Translations under genes and position numbers: made by a program
Assembly (NCBI GenBank): GCA_001600615.1
Contig: BCKK01000001.1
Coordinates: forward strand, 659,082 to 723,081
Direction: 5' to 3'
Source: Dioszegia crocea
Taxonomy: Eukaryota > Basidiomycota > Tremellomycetes > Tremellales > Bulleribasidiaceae
DNA: 64,000 nt
Shown here: positions 35,543-46,925 of the stretch, in pieces
Numbering within the stretch: position 1 is the first letter of the stretch
Layout: every line of letters starts with the position of its first letter
The notes under the pieces: model-generated
Told to the model about the DNA's origin: nothing
Database searches by the model: none
The model's input: the letters and a program-made list of their open reading frames with translations, nothing else

Positions 35543-37413
35543 TGTGAGTGTGTGTAGGTGTGAGTGTATAGATAGATAGATGTATCGAAACTGGCTCTGA
35601 CTGCCGGTAATTGGTCCAATGGCGGACGGAATCGGAAGAGAGGCATGCACCCCTGACACAAAACCGTAAGCTCTGATGTCATCGCATGGGTTGAGGTGTC
35701 AGGGGTCTTGTCACGTGCACCCTCCAGACGCGTCCACCAAAATTAAAGTCGGAATCCAGTCAACTCAACCTTCAATCGCATCTATACCTTGTCAGTCATA
35801 GTCTGTCCCCTTCACCCCTACTTCTCGTCTATTGCCCATTCCATACCCCTACTACTGGCTCTTCAGTCGCCCTCCTCAATCCCCACTTCCTTTATTTCCT
35901 CCCGGCTAAGCTCGGGCCACATTTCTCGTCCCTGTCTTTGATCCGCGCTGCCATTCCCACCCCGTTTGGCTTTCACTTGCAATACCAGACCCAGAGATGC
36001 TCTTGATTCGGTAGGGAACGGGTGGCTTGCCCCAATTGCCCTGGCAACCCTAACCCTAAGGTATGTTATTTCTTGGCTTACGAGATCACATCTGACCAAG
36101 TAGTACATCAACTTTGTCTGCCTCTACCTATTCCTCATTGCCCCACGGTGGCCCATTCGCAGATCTCTCATTTACATGCTCACCGAGGGAGGATAATCTG
36201 TGGATAGACATTGCAACATCGTTGGCGGCAGCAAAATGAGCACACGCGAGCAGTCGGCCGATCTCAGAATCGGTATCAGGTGTCCCCGACATGAGCGGGG
36301 TCCGCACCTCGGGGCTCCCCCTTCGCCCCTCGTGCGCGCGAAGGGTCCCTCGGAAGTCCGAAAGGGCATGGACACCGCAGCACTAGGTCACGCCTTTTCC
36401 TACCAGCGGAGGGTCTGGTCGTGCTTGTCAAGCGGATTATGGATACCGGTGGGGGTTGGGGATGGGGACGACTTTAATGGGAGGTGATAAGGCGAGTGAC
36501 GTGTGGATTAAGGCAGTGTGCGAGTGAAGAGACGGTATTTGGCGTTTGGAGAGGGTAGGATTGGAAGTTGGAAAGTGGAGTTTGGTGCGCGGACGAGATT
36601 GGGGGCGTGTGCGATCCCGTTCTGGTCGATATTCCTATTTCCCCTTCTTTCCTTCAATTCACCCAATCTTCCCGCTTAACCCCTCCCCGCTCGCTACATA
36701 GCGGAGGGCATCAGTACAGTCTTTCTCTTCTCCCATCCTTCCTACACCATACCCAATCTTACCCCTTATATCCCCTCTTATCCCGCGTGCGCTAGGGACG
36801 ACTTCAGCCCCAAACCCAAATCTCCGAGCTCCAAGACTCCTACTCTCCACCTCTTCCCACTCATCTAATCCAAACACCCAAACCTCCCGCCCGACCCCCG
36901 CGACCCCGCCGTACCCGGCGAAGACATTGTAGAGTTACGCACTCGGGCCTTCACACCGGGGCGGGTCACTCGTGCCGGAGCAGTCTGTGCGAAAATGGTC
37001 AGAGCCAGTTTCTGGTCAGGGTGCAGATGAGTGATAAGGGGTGGTAGGGAGGGACGAGAGATTTCGTACCAAGGGTATCTTTGGAATGGCTGGGGTTTTG
37101 TTCGCCCGGATGAAGTTGGCGGATAGGGGTTGTTCCGAGCAGATAGGGCGTGGCGTGGGAAGAAGGTGAAGGGGAAGATCTGATGTGGGGGGATGTGGGA
37201 TTGGTTGGTCGGTCGGACCCCCTCGTGGGGCGTGGAGAGGGCAGAGAAGGGTTTCAGGCGACGTGCTGGAGCAGGGGAGGGCTGTATAGCCCAGAGAACC
37301 TGTTCACGGGACGTCTACTCGTACTGTCGACCCTTGTCGACCTTCTCGTCTGTCGTACCATCCGGACACATTCGAGCAAATCTGCCCACTCCTTTATCCA
37401 CATACAACATGCA
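35543..37413. other. gene-poor region
   Basis: About 1.9 kb with no supported coding gene. Near the LEA-like gene there are stress-element-like CCCCT/AGGGG motifs (35650, 35701) and a CACGTG box (about 35712). A CCCTAACCCTAA stretch sits at 36048-36059. An 8-bp stem (36319-36326 with 36338-36345) lies in a GC-rich patch. Forward ORFs at 36200-37419 have no motif. A non-coding or lineage-specific transcript is possible. Confidence 0.4.
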
Positions 37414-38284
37414 TTATGATGATTTCCCACTAAGAGATCGGAAGAATTCATTATATGCGTGCTCTATATCAAACAGCATCTAGAAAGTCAGCAAAACCAA
37501 TTACACGTTCAATTGCAAAAGTCAATGCTGACCTGGCGCGACTGCTCCTCTGTAATCTCATCACTGGCCTTCATAGCATTAAGCGTAATAAGCCTGAAGT
37601 ATCAGCAATGACCACAGACGTCACTCACCATCCTAATATTTTCCCCCTACCTTCCCACTCCCCACTACCCCTAAATCTCGTATACCCACTCATAAGTTCC
37701 GTCAAGAATGGATGTAGTTGATCTTTCGCTCTCAAGTTCAACTTGAGCGCATCCATAAATGTAATGAATGACTGTGTGGTCTCTGCGACCCATTTACCCG
37801 TTTCGGCTCCCGAGCCCTCGGAGGGTTCTGAGGCATGCTCGATTGTGGCTGGGACGCCGAGCAGGAGGCGATGAAGTGCGGCTGGGTGGTCCATCTAAAT
37901 AGTCAGCATTAGGATCAGGATATCGGCTATGACGGTCATTGGGTTCTGTAGAGGATATTGACTCACCTTGAATCGCTTCATGAATGCCTCTACACTCCCA
38001 ATCTCATCTGAGACCAACTTCATTAATGACTTGTACTGCGCCAGTAGCTTAATACATGCTTGCGTATATCTAGACTGATGAGCGACCCCGCCCAATCTAT
38101 ACACTCCAGACAAGTTACCCAAGGGTAAGAGGCAGACTTACTCCTTTCCGCTCACGCTATCTCTCACATATGCCCGCTCGAGATATTCCAGACTGACGAT
38201 TATACTATATAGCGTAGCGAGGTTCTCAGCCCGCTCTCGTTCGGCGGGCGTGGTATATAGGCGTACCTCTTCGTCGAGGTTCAT
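37414..38284 (-). CDS. VPS28: VPS28, ESCRT-I subunit
   Basis: Transcript order: 38284-38142, 38069-37967, 37894-37629, 37593-37533, 37479-37414; 212 residues from the ATG at 38284. The N-terminal core domain reads NLDEEVRLYTTPAERERAE, LEYLERAYV, then YTQACIKLLAQYKSLM and VEAFMKRF. The C-terminal four-helix domain reads TTQSFITFMDALKLNLRAKDQLHPFLTEL.., WLITLNAMKASDEITEEQSRQ and MLFDIEHAYNEFF. This is the full VPS28 architecture; ESCRT-I sorts ubiquitinated cargo at endosomes, and in fungi also feeds the Rim/pH pathway. An in-frame stretch upstream (LNPTPHSSPSP, after a CTTGCAG acceptor-like site) could add an N-terminal exon that I cannot place. Confidence 0.93.
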
Positions 38285-38808
38285 CTTGAGGGTTGCATCA
38301 GGGGAAGGGGAGGAATGCGGTGTTGGGTTGAGTCTGCAAGCTCTGTCTAATCGCAGAGCTCGGGTCAAGTCGACAGGGAGATGTCCTGCAAGCGAGCAGG
38401 ACCTAGTAGATAGTTGAACACCAGTCTATTAAGCAGAGGCGAAGCTTTGTCAGTGAACAGTCGTATAGATGAAACGCCGAGTGTTTTGGAGGTTGCCGTC
38501 GGCCGGATCTTGCTCTGGAACTCCAATCTCTTATCGCCCATATCATCTCCTTTTTTTACATACATTCTTTGAACGCGCCTGGCTCATTGCGTAGCTTATC
38601 GCACTCTCTAGGATACACGACGGACTTTACTATCATCTTGGGAATATCTTGCAATTGCATTCCCCACCTGGAACTGTCACCAGAATCAAAACACGAAATT
38701 TCGAATTTCGCTCAGACGAGCAACATCCCTAGCATTCCTCATCATCACTCAAGCTCGACCGACTCACGACTAGTCTAAGCGAGGAGAACTATTGCGCAGG
38801 AGTGAGAT
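38285..38808. other. divergent promoter between VPS28 and carrier genes
   Basis: About 520 nt, possibly holding a short first exon of VPS28. The side facing the carrier is AT-richer. No further feature is recognised. Confidence 0.4.
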
Positions 38809-40361
38809 ATGTCGAATGGAGAGTCTTCCAAGGCCCGTACGTCTCAGTCTCTTCAGCTGAAGCCAATGCTGATGTGTATAGCCAAAGATGTCTCGCCAGC
38901 TGTCGATTTTGCCTCGGGAGTTATAGCGGGTAGGTCACTCACCTTTAAGCTTTGCCCCACTACTCTCGCTGCTCGTCACGGTTCCAAGGAATCCCAGATA
39001 GGCCTGTGGCTGACGCTACCTCAGGTGTTGCAGGCCTTGTAGTAGGCCAACCATTCGATGTGGTCAAAGTCCGCTATCAAACCCCTGAGTTCAAGGGGCG
39101 GTATAGCTCTATCAGATCAGCATTTGGTGAGCTACTCGTTGGCAGCCGGCTGCTCAGATCTTGCTCTAAAGAGCCCATTCTAACTTGGCAGGAAGTATAA
39201 TCCGTGAAGAAGGCACACATGGGCTCTTCAAGGGCGTAATGTCGCCAATGGTACGTACCGCCGACGAGCTTCAGCCAGGGATGTGAGCTGATTTGCCAGG
39301 CAGGCATAGCCTTCGTAAGTACTTATGTCGACCCTCGAGATCTGCACGAGCTCAGATCCAGAACTGACAATTCCCAGATCAACGGCGTAGTCTTCACGTC
39401 CTATTCATTCTTTATGAAACTCCAACTACCGCCTGATTCAGGACAAGAACCAAGTCTGGGTCAGATCTGTTTAGCGGGCGCAGGAAGCGGGCTGGCCAGC
39501 TCGTGAGCATTCTCTTACACTCTATCCCGCCGGAATGCTGACATCACTTAGCCTGATAACATGTCCTACGGAACTTATCAAGGTACGTCCCATCGCCTTC
39601 ACTCGCTGACGTTTAGATCCGACAACAGTCCTCTCCTCCGCATTTGAACCCCTCAATACTTACTGTCTGCCGTGATATTATCCGGACGGACGGCGCCAGG
39701 GGTCTATATCGTGGTTTCTCAGTCACAGCTCTGAGGGATCTAGCGTATGGCCCGTACTTCTTCACGTGAGTCTATACATTCAGTGTCACATCAATGCCGA
39801 GGGATTTGTTGCTGAGTCTCTAGATACGAAGCTTCTTGCCGATTCTTCAAATCCCGTCGACCACCTCTTACTTCTGTATCCGGAACGGAGATTGACGGTC
39901 GGGGTCGACAATACCACCACGAATCCCTGATTGATGAGGCCGAGATGGAATTACACGCGCTGAGACCGTGGGAATTGATGATTTCGGGTGGATTAGCAGG
40001 TGTCATTGCTTGGATGGTAAGTTTGGCAATTGTTGAGCAGGCTAGGATGATCATTGTGCTTACTCTTCTAGGCGACATTCCCACTTGATGTCCTAAAAAC
40101 TCGAGCTCAAGCTGCATCTTGGCAAACCTCACAATCTGCAGATGGGTCATTGAGGAGACCACCATCGGTATGGAATATAGCCTCGACGGCAATACGGACG
40201 GAAGGATGGAGAGTCATGTTTGCCGGTCTGGGTCCTACGTTGATTAGAGCTGTACCTGTGAGTATACGGACCGAGTCTGTGAGGTCAGGTGCTAATGTCT
40301 ACAGGTGAACATGGTGGTCTTTTGGACATTTGAAGCTTGCGTGGCGGGCATGTCGAAGTGA
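38809..40361 (+). CDS. mitochondrial solute carrier (SLC25 family)
   Basis: Eleven exons: 38809-38836, 38882-38929, 39025-39126, 39192-39250, 39300-39314 (15 nt), 39378-39502, 39552-39582, 39617-39765, 39824-40016, 40072-40257, 40305-40361; 330 residues. The three SLC25 repeats each show their PxD/E-x-x-K/R motif: QPFDVVKVRYQT, CPTELIKIRQQ and FPLDVLKTRAQ. Glycine-rich odd helices are visible (FASGVIAGVAGLVVG, ISGGLAGVIAWM). Overall order and sequence look like the acylcarnitine/ornithine/amino-acid branch (SLC25A20/29/45/47/48-like); the substrate cannot be named. Between repeats 2 and 3 is an extra polar loop of about 40 residues (SRRPPLTSVSG..DEAEMELHAL). The 15-nt exon encodes AGIAF and is needed to keep the second helix intact. 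Confidence 0.9.
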
Positions 40362-42782
40362 GGCATCCGCACTTCAAGCTTCATTGCTCAAAGCCGACGA
40401 GCGTGCAGACTCGCACGAAGCGAAGCGAGCGCAGTCTGGGTCCGTCGACTTGGTATAGCACATCGCCCAGCAGTGGCCGATGCCCGCAGCTATAGCTGGA
40501 TTCGCAAGCTTAGCATATCGTAGGACAATGGTGTCAGCCCTTATCTCGCTTAAGCTTCTTCTATGAGTAAAGCATGCTATGCCCGTCTGTAATTTGAGCT
40601 TCAGCATCATACTAGCCGAGCAAAGCGTGCTGGCGAAGAATATGGCGGCTGACATGTACGAGCCGAAATCGGCTCCGAGGCAAAGCCTATGAAGCAGCGA
40701 GTGTGCGTTATCGGAGCCGAAGACCGCCGAACAACAGGGACAACTTCACACACAACCCTGTTCTCTCTCATAGAACTCAGATTCTAGACGTGCCGAGTAG
40801 GCCCTAAGGCCATAGAAGAGCTTGACCCGGTCAATAGCCCCTTATCAATCCGCATACAACATCCAGAGCGTTTCGGACCTGGACACTATCCGGAGCCTAA
40901 TCTCCGGGACGGACTCGCGCATGAAGATGCAAGCTGCCTCATGTAGGTAGATAAATCATGAGTACTGCGGGGGTTATAAGCAGACGAGCGTACCTGATAC
41001 TGTATGCACAACGCCTTAGTCTACTTTAGCCTTCACGTGTGCGCTAGAGAGACGGTCAGACCTGTGCCTTAGACGCCTCTGAAAGTCAGTACCGTGCTCT
41101 GGCCCGGGCCTTGGCGATACTCCATACAAGATGTCTCGCATCATCTTGTCCTGTCGCACTCGGCCTTGCACAATATACTGCAGTGTACTCGGTTCGCGAC
41201 ATTTCATTCAACTACGTTCCGGGCTAGGCTTCTCGCCGTCTCGGCACGTCGTGTCGCTGTGCCTCATGTGCGCACTGCAACAGCTGCTGGCGTTTATCAC
41301 AGGCTGTAATGGAGCTAGACAGCCACGCATACACACACAAGTCGCGTGCCTTATATGCCGTGACCTGACAAGATGGCAGGGAAGAGGCTTCGGAGCAGAT
41401 CCTGTCCGCAGGCAGACGATAGCAAGTGCATTCGGGGTCTACCGTATGTAGTATCGCCTATAGGGATCATGATGCAACTCCAGCGCACACACAACGAGGA
41501 CCGACCGCTTGTGCCTGTGTATCCACCGCCTCCTCTCCACACAGTCAGATCCCCCCACCGCATACGGTATGCAGACGACATCAGCTGAGGAGTTTGTGCA
41601 TGTGGACGCTATTAGTGTCAATCCGGAAGGTCGCTGATGCTGTCGGGGCGAAGGCAATGGCTAGCAATGGCTAGGCTTGAGTTAGGTATGTAGACACGTG
41701 AACGAGAGATGCGGAGCCAATGCCGTAAGATTACGACATCCCGGCCCGGGACCTCTCGGGAGGCGTTCGCCGTTGCAAGGGGCAGCGTCCAAGGGATATT
41801 CAGGGACGGGAAGGAGCCGGGAGGGGAATTCCCTGAATGATGAAACGGCAGTTGCCACTCCCGTCCAACTGTCCACACATCCCAAATCTTACCCGTCTCC
41901 CATTCCCGCCAATGGCCCAGTATCATTCTTCTCCCCACTAGACGCCTTCATGGATACATGCTCCGAGACCTAGCCCTGCCAGTGTCTCAGTGCACCTCCG
42001 ACGTCAGAATGGCGATCAGTGCGAGACCCGTACGCGTTGAGCGTTGCCGGGGTCAATCTAAGATAACCTTTCAACCTGTGTGTAGGTGTGTATGGGAGGA
42101 TGTGTATTGATTTGATTGCCCCATTTCACTTACCCTGCCCTCCCGCACTAGCCCGCTTCCAATAGATAATACCTTTGGATCTGCGGGCTGCCATCAGATC
42201 TCGGGAAAAAGGTATATAGCAGACCTACACTTCACATCCATAGCACACTTCTTCCCGCTCGTCCCGCTCAACCCTTCCCGCTCACCATCAGCTTTGACAG
42301 TTGTACTATACGGAATCCCTTACTCGCACCCGAAACCTTCCCGTCAGCGCGTCTTCGCTCGCCCGAATCACACTTTCAATCCCGACCGAGGTCGCGCGCG
42401 CCCTTCACTTGTCTCGTCCAACATTCACCGAGCGCAGGCCACCACTTCGATCACAATTTCTCGTGATCATCCAACCTGTGGCCGTCGGGATCACTTCATA
42501 CCATAGCTCAGGTAGCTACCCGCGACCTTGTGATAGTCAGCCACACCCGAAGCCGAAGTTTTCGCCCCATCCTACTCGGTAGCCATCGTCTACCGCTGCC
42601 TTCGACTACCGCTTCCTGCCACAACCGTAACGCCTTCGACTACCGTTACCATTATTCGGGAACAGTACCATTCCTTTGGAAAAGAGCTGTATATATCTCT
42701 GCTCTTCCATTCCCACTCTCCATCACCATTCAACTCTACTCCTTACCTCAACTCAATCTCTCCACTCAACCTCGCCTTCGCA
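40362..42782. other. gene-poor region with hairpins and two TATA boxes
   Basis: The largest gap, about 2.4 kb. No ORF shows family motifs or a convincing start. A perfect 7-bp hairpin (GAGCCGA-AA-TCGGCTC, 40660-40675) is followed at about 40710 by another CGGAGCCGA copy. TATA-like sites lie at 42213-42218 and 42690-42696, the second well placed for the next gene. The rest may be long 5' leader, a lost gene or non-coding RNA. Confidence 0.4.
42690..42696 (+). promoter_or_regulatory. TATA box, Ser/Asp-rich protein gene
   Basis: TATATAT lies 87 nt before the ATG at 42783 and is followed by a pyrimidine-rich leader. A second TATATA at 42213-42218 could mark an alternative, longer transcript. Confidence 0.5.
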
Positions 42783-44599
42783 ATGCTCCTCCGACTACTC
42801 CCCGCGCCCACTGCGGCCCAGGCCAACCCACCTACCATCCTCTTCACCCTCCCAGCGCCCAACCAGCCTTACACTGCCCGCGCTCTCCCCCTCCCGTCAA
42901 ATCTTCTCGCGCACCGATCTGTCTGCCTTCAGGAAGACATCGAGTGCCCGAATGTCCTGCTAGGTGACAAGGCCAGCTGGATCTCAGGTGTATGTCTCAG
43001 CTACTTTCACATTCCTCTTCTCCGCTGACAGTTCAGGTCATTGACGATGTCACCTTCTCCCTGGTTAGTCAATTGGTCACGGTCAATTTTGTCGACGGCA
43101 CCCAAAAGGCCTACCCCGTCAACTCATCCTGCGCTTCAATGCTGCACAGAGTCTGCCACGAGGTCGAGCTCTCCTTTGCTCCCTCAGCAGCCATCACTCC
43201 TACTCCCGAGTCTACCCCATCACACTCGCGTCAATCTAGCGCAGCCAACAGCATCGCGTCATCATCACGACGATCCACCTCATCCATGCTCTTCTCCCTC
43301 CTCTCCCCTCTGCTACCTGGCACTGCATCTCCCGCTGTCGCCCGCATCCCCCCTGCTCGCATCCACCGTCGTCAGGCCCGCTCCCTCCTCGTCGACACTT
43401 TCCGCCGCTTCGTCCTCCCCACCCTCAAGGCGGAACTACCAAGCGCATACCTCCCTTGGTCAGTGGCCAGCGAGACCAAGCGGCGCATGGCGGACTTTGA
43501 CGGTTTGCGTTCCGAGGTCAACCGGATCCTCGCAGAGACAGGCGTCGAGAAGGGCACCAGGGCCCCATTGAGGCGATACCGGACCTTCTCATCGGGTTCG
43601 GAATCGGACGATGACGCTTCGGGATCGGAATGCGCCTCAACCTCATCTACACCCGCCACCTCGGTCTGCTCCTCCGCAGCTGAAGACTCACCCCAATCCT
43701 TCCTACTCTCTATCCCACCCGCACACGCAATCCCTGTCACACATCAGCACACCTACACCGTCCTCCTCCAGCGCCTCACTCACATCGCTTCGCGCCTCCA
43801 CAGCATCACCCGCCTGGCCAGCCGATACGAGAAGGAGGAGTCTAAGCGGGTCTGGCTTGAGAGCCTTGAGCGGGGTCGCGCAGCAGACAAGTCGCTCAGG
43901 CGGGCATGGTCCAACGGGGAGTTGAAGAAGGGCGTTGCGGCACCGGGCCAACCGACCGAGAAGTCGTCCTTGTGGCGGTCCATCTCAGCGGAAGATGTCG
44001 AGCGTGAGGAGAGGCGTCTGTCGGTCCATGTCCACCCTGCCATGATGGATGACGAGCCTGAGTTGAGCTCGGACGAGGATGGCGATTCGGCCGATGAGGC
44101 ACCCTCCCCTCTCACCCCCATCGCCCCCATCTTCTCCCAAGTCGGCCTCACTATCCGCCTCCCCACCTCATCGTCTCTTGATGTCTGCTACGAGGCCGAG
44201 ATCGAAGGCGAGGACATCGCGCTCGAGTCTAGCGCTAAAGACGGTCGTCGACCCTCACTCTCGCGAACCCCATCACTCCTCTCGTCAGATGATGAGGAAG
44301 ATCTCGATGCCGACACCTCCCTTCCCTCACTCTACGCTTCATCATCAACCGAATCTCTCTCCTCTGGCGATTGGGACGAAGAGGTCCGCACTCCATCCCC
44401 TACCCCACCCTCAGAGTCTGACTCAGACGAAGAGATGCAACTCCACACAGCCGGTATTCTCCCTTCGCCCCGTAGCAAAGGATTCAACTGGACACCTTAC
44501 CCTATCCACCCCACCGACAAAACCGGGTCTCTGGATGTCGAGCGGCCTAAATCCCGCTTGGCACACAGGCGATCTGCAAGTGATCTGGTCTCGGCCTAA
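42783..44599 (+). CDS. Ser/Asp-rich protein of unknown function
   Basis: Two exons: 42783-42989 and 43037-44599; 589 residues. The GTATGT donor at 42990 and TTCAG acceptor at 43036 join WISG to VIDDVTFSLV in phase. The N-terminal 110 residues look folded, with alternating beta-type sequence (FTLPAPNQPYTARALPLPSN, VTVNFVDGTQKAYPV). A basic, helical middle follows (RRQARSLLVDTFRRFVLPTLKAEL), then a helical stretch (LLQRLTHIASRLHSITRLASRYEKEE). The C-terminal third consists of Ser/Asp/Glu clusters with casein-kinase-like sites (SSDDEEDLDADTS, SESDSDEE). No family is recognised; there is no signal peptide or membrane helix. It is probably a lineage-specific intracellular phosphoprotein, perhaps nuclear. 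Confidence 0.8.
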
Positions 44600-44817
44600 T
44601 CATACACCCTCCCTCCCTTCTCATTGTATATAACCACATGTGTAGCCTAGATCAATACAGTTCTGAATAATTAGGGGACAATTGCATAGATGTAGCATAG
44701 ATTCAGTGTCAGTAGATTAGCTTAGGTGTGCTATGCAGTTGCAGTACATGTCCTACTCCATTCTGCATCTATACACCGGACCTGCCTGCCTCTGGGACAT
44801 TGCCAATCCTGGCGGAT

Positions 44818-45178
44818 CTACAACAACTGTTCAATCTGCATACGCTCCTTATCCCACACACCCGCCGTCCAATATACATCCCCCTGTATCCTCTTGACAC
44901 ACTCCTCGCGAGTATCAAATTGATACACCATGAAGCTGCCCGCGATGTTGGGAGTTCCGGCAGGGGGTGGATTATCGTGCTGCGCAGTGCCGGGCTGGGG
45001 GAGGAACGGGGAGCCAGTGACTACTTATGAGCGACGTCTGGTATGGGTAGATGAACGACTTACTTTGCAAACCAGACGCTAGGTCTTTCTTTGCTTCTAC
45101 GAGGTGCTCGGCACGGACGGATAGGCGGCGTTCCAGGGAGTTGGGGTAGTCGGGGCAATAACAGAGGAATTTGGGCAT
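44818..45178 (-). CDS. YCII-domain (YciI-like) protein
   Basis: Transcript order: 45178-45064, 45020-44818; 105 residues. It starts MPKFLCYCPDYPNSLERRL and continues RAEHLVEAKKDL, then GSPFLPQPG, IAGSFMVYQFDTREECVKRI and DVYWTAGVWDKERMQIEQLL. This is the ferredoxin-like YCII fold, with the usual GS..vy.fdt.ee and Dpy/gVw elements. Family members are small cytosolic or mitochondrial proteins; some are dehydrogenase- or muconolactone-related enzymes, but most have no proven reaction. The YCII His/Asp pair is not clearly conserved (the first strand has CYCPDYP), so activity is uncertain. Confidence 0.85.
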
Positions 45179-45570
45179 ATTGGGCTGGGAAAAAAGGGGG
45201 TTCGAGAGCGACTGGTGGCTGTTACAAGACCTTTGATAAGGGAGAGATGTGCTATGGATATGATTATAGGAGGTGATGATGCGTTCGATAAGATGACAAA
45301 GATGGACACTGGAGGCGAGCTTTGGCTCTGCAGCGTTTGTAGGTTGCTTGCCGGTCCGGGCCGCGATTTGCCGGTCGGCGAGGTGTCCACCCAGATGGCA
45401 CATGCATGTGGTTGGCCTCTGTGGTTTCACCTGCACACAAGGACCTAGGGAGAGTCACTGCACATGCCCTAGTATCTGAAGCGCGCAAATTAATCGCATA
45501 TAAACATTACAGAAATCTTCACATGACGCCCAGACCTCGACCGCAGCCGATGTCTCATTCAACCAACCAC
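45179..45570. other. short intergenic region
   Basis: About 390 nt between two leftward genes. It should contain the YCII promoter and the terminator of the four-TM gene. Nothing more is visible. Confidence 0.5.
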
Positions 45571-46925
45571 TCATATCTTCCTACCGGCTTGCCCTAGACC
45601 TGATCCGCCTCCAGTCAAGTGCGCCGTCACGCCTTCCGTCCTCGCCCTCTCCCACGCTTCATCCTCTTCGGTATTCTTAACCACGTACCCACTCTCAGCA
45701 TCGACATCCCGTCTCGTTCCCGCCCCATTCGTCAGATGAGCCGTAGGTCCACTAGCCTCCGCTCTGGCCCAAGCATCATCTTGCGCCCTTTCATTCCCAT
45801 TGCCACCTCCAAATCCACTGGCGACATCCCGTCCCTCGCCTCCGGGCCCGTTGGGGCCATACGACGCCCATTCGGCCGCGGGCTGATAGTCTGACTTCTC
45901 GTAACCCTGCGGTGGCTTATTGGCGGGTGGGCCAGGGTAAGGAGGCACCATCCATCCTTGCTCGCCTCCGCCACTGGCGTTGTGGGGAGGTGGTGGGTTG
46001 TTGGCGTAGTTGTTGGGCTGGAGGGCATAGGTCTCTGCTTGGTTGGCCCCACGCCGGAGCCGGACGGAGGTGGGGTCGAGGAGCTGCCGATAGTACGCGA
46101 AAGTGAGGGATGCGAAGATGCCCTGGGCACATCAGCTCTGAAAGCACGGATAACCCCGGAGAAGCTTACGGCGAGAATCACAGAAACGATAAGCCAAGCG
46201 ATGACTTTCCAAGTATCTGAGTTGTAGGCTGCGTTACACACTGTTCCGTCAATATGTGCCCGGTGCCAAAATCGTGTTGGCGATGGACTCACGTCGATTC
46301 GCTTGGTCACTTGTGATTGTGATGACACCTCCGGCATCCTGGTCGAAATCAACAAACAATCCTACATCTCGCTTGGCCCCAACTTACATTCCGATATGTG
46401 CCCCCGACAGTGTTTGCGCTACACTGCGCAATCAAGTCGGTCTTGAGCGCGAAATGTCGAACAAGATTGAGAATTTGAGCTCCGAGCGTCAAGATCACTC
46501 CGAGAGGCGCAAGGACCATGATGGTTCGTCCAAATGCAACGTTTTGCTGTAGGTATCAGCGACTCCGTAAGGCGCTTGAACGGCTGTCAAAGATCTCACC
46601 ATTACTGCCACTGCGATGAGAACAATTTCGAGGACGGCAAGTACAAAGTAGAGGATGGCCTGGATGAGACCCATCATGTTCTGTTTACTTGACGCTGAAG
46701 CATATTAGCTTGTGCTTTAGAGAATTAGTGGGCACACTCACCATTCGCCTGACCCCGGTCCTGCAGACATTGTACACCCATTGCGATGGCCCATATGAAG
46801 CCGATACCTGAGCAGAAGATGACGATGGGCCGGAGAGAGTATGGGTATACCCTCTTCACCACGTTGGCATAACGCGGTGGTGGGCCTGATTGCGGTTGAG
46901 CCGGTGTATGTTCGGTCGTAGTCAT
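45571..46925 (-). CDS. four-TM membrane protein of unknown function
   Basis: Transcript order: 46925-46742, 46694-46600, 46546-46388, 46338-46293, 46240-46170, 46122-45571; 368 residues. Four hydrophobic segments are clear: PIVIFCSGIGFIWAIAMGV, LIQAILYFVLAVLEIVLIAV, TIMVLAPLGVILTLGAQIL, and VIAWLIVSVILAGIFASLTF, which is created by the exon 5-6 junction. A loop with Cys residues (IAQCSANTVGG .. NALCNAAY) lies between TM3 and TM4, a tetraspan/MARVEL-like pattern. The roughly 180-residue cytosolic tail is Pro/Gly/Asn-rich with PPYPGPP and two AHLT repeats (ASGPTAHLTNG and TEGVTAHLTGG). It resembles uncharacterised basidiomycete plasma-membrane proteins. No enzymatic motif is seen. Confidence 0.82.

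Noticed and set aside
36048..36059. interstitial telomere repeat
   Set aside because: Only two CCCTAA units; chance occurrence is likely.
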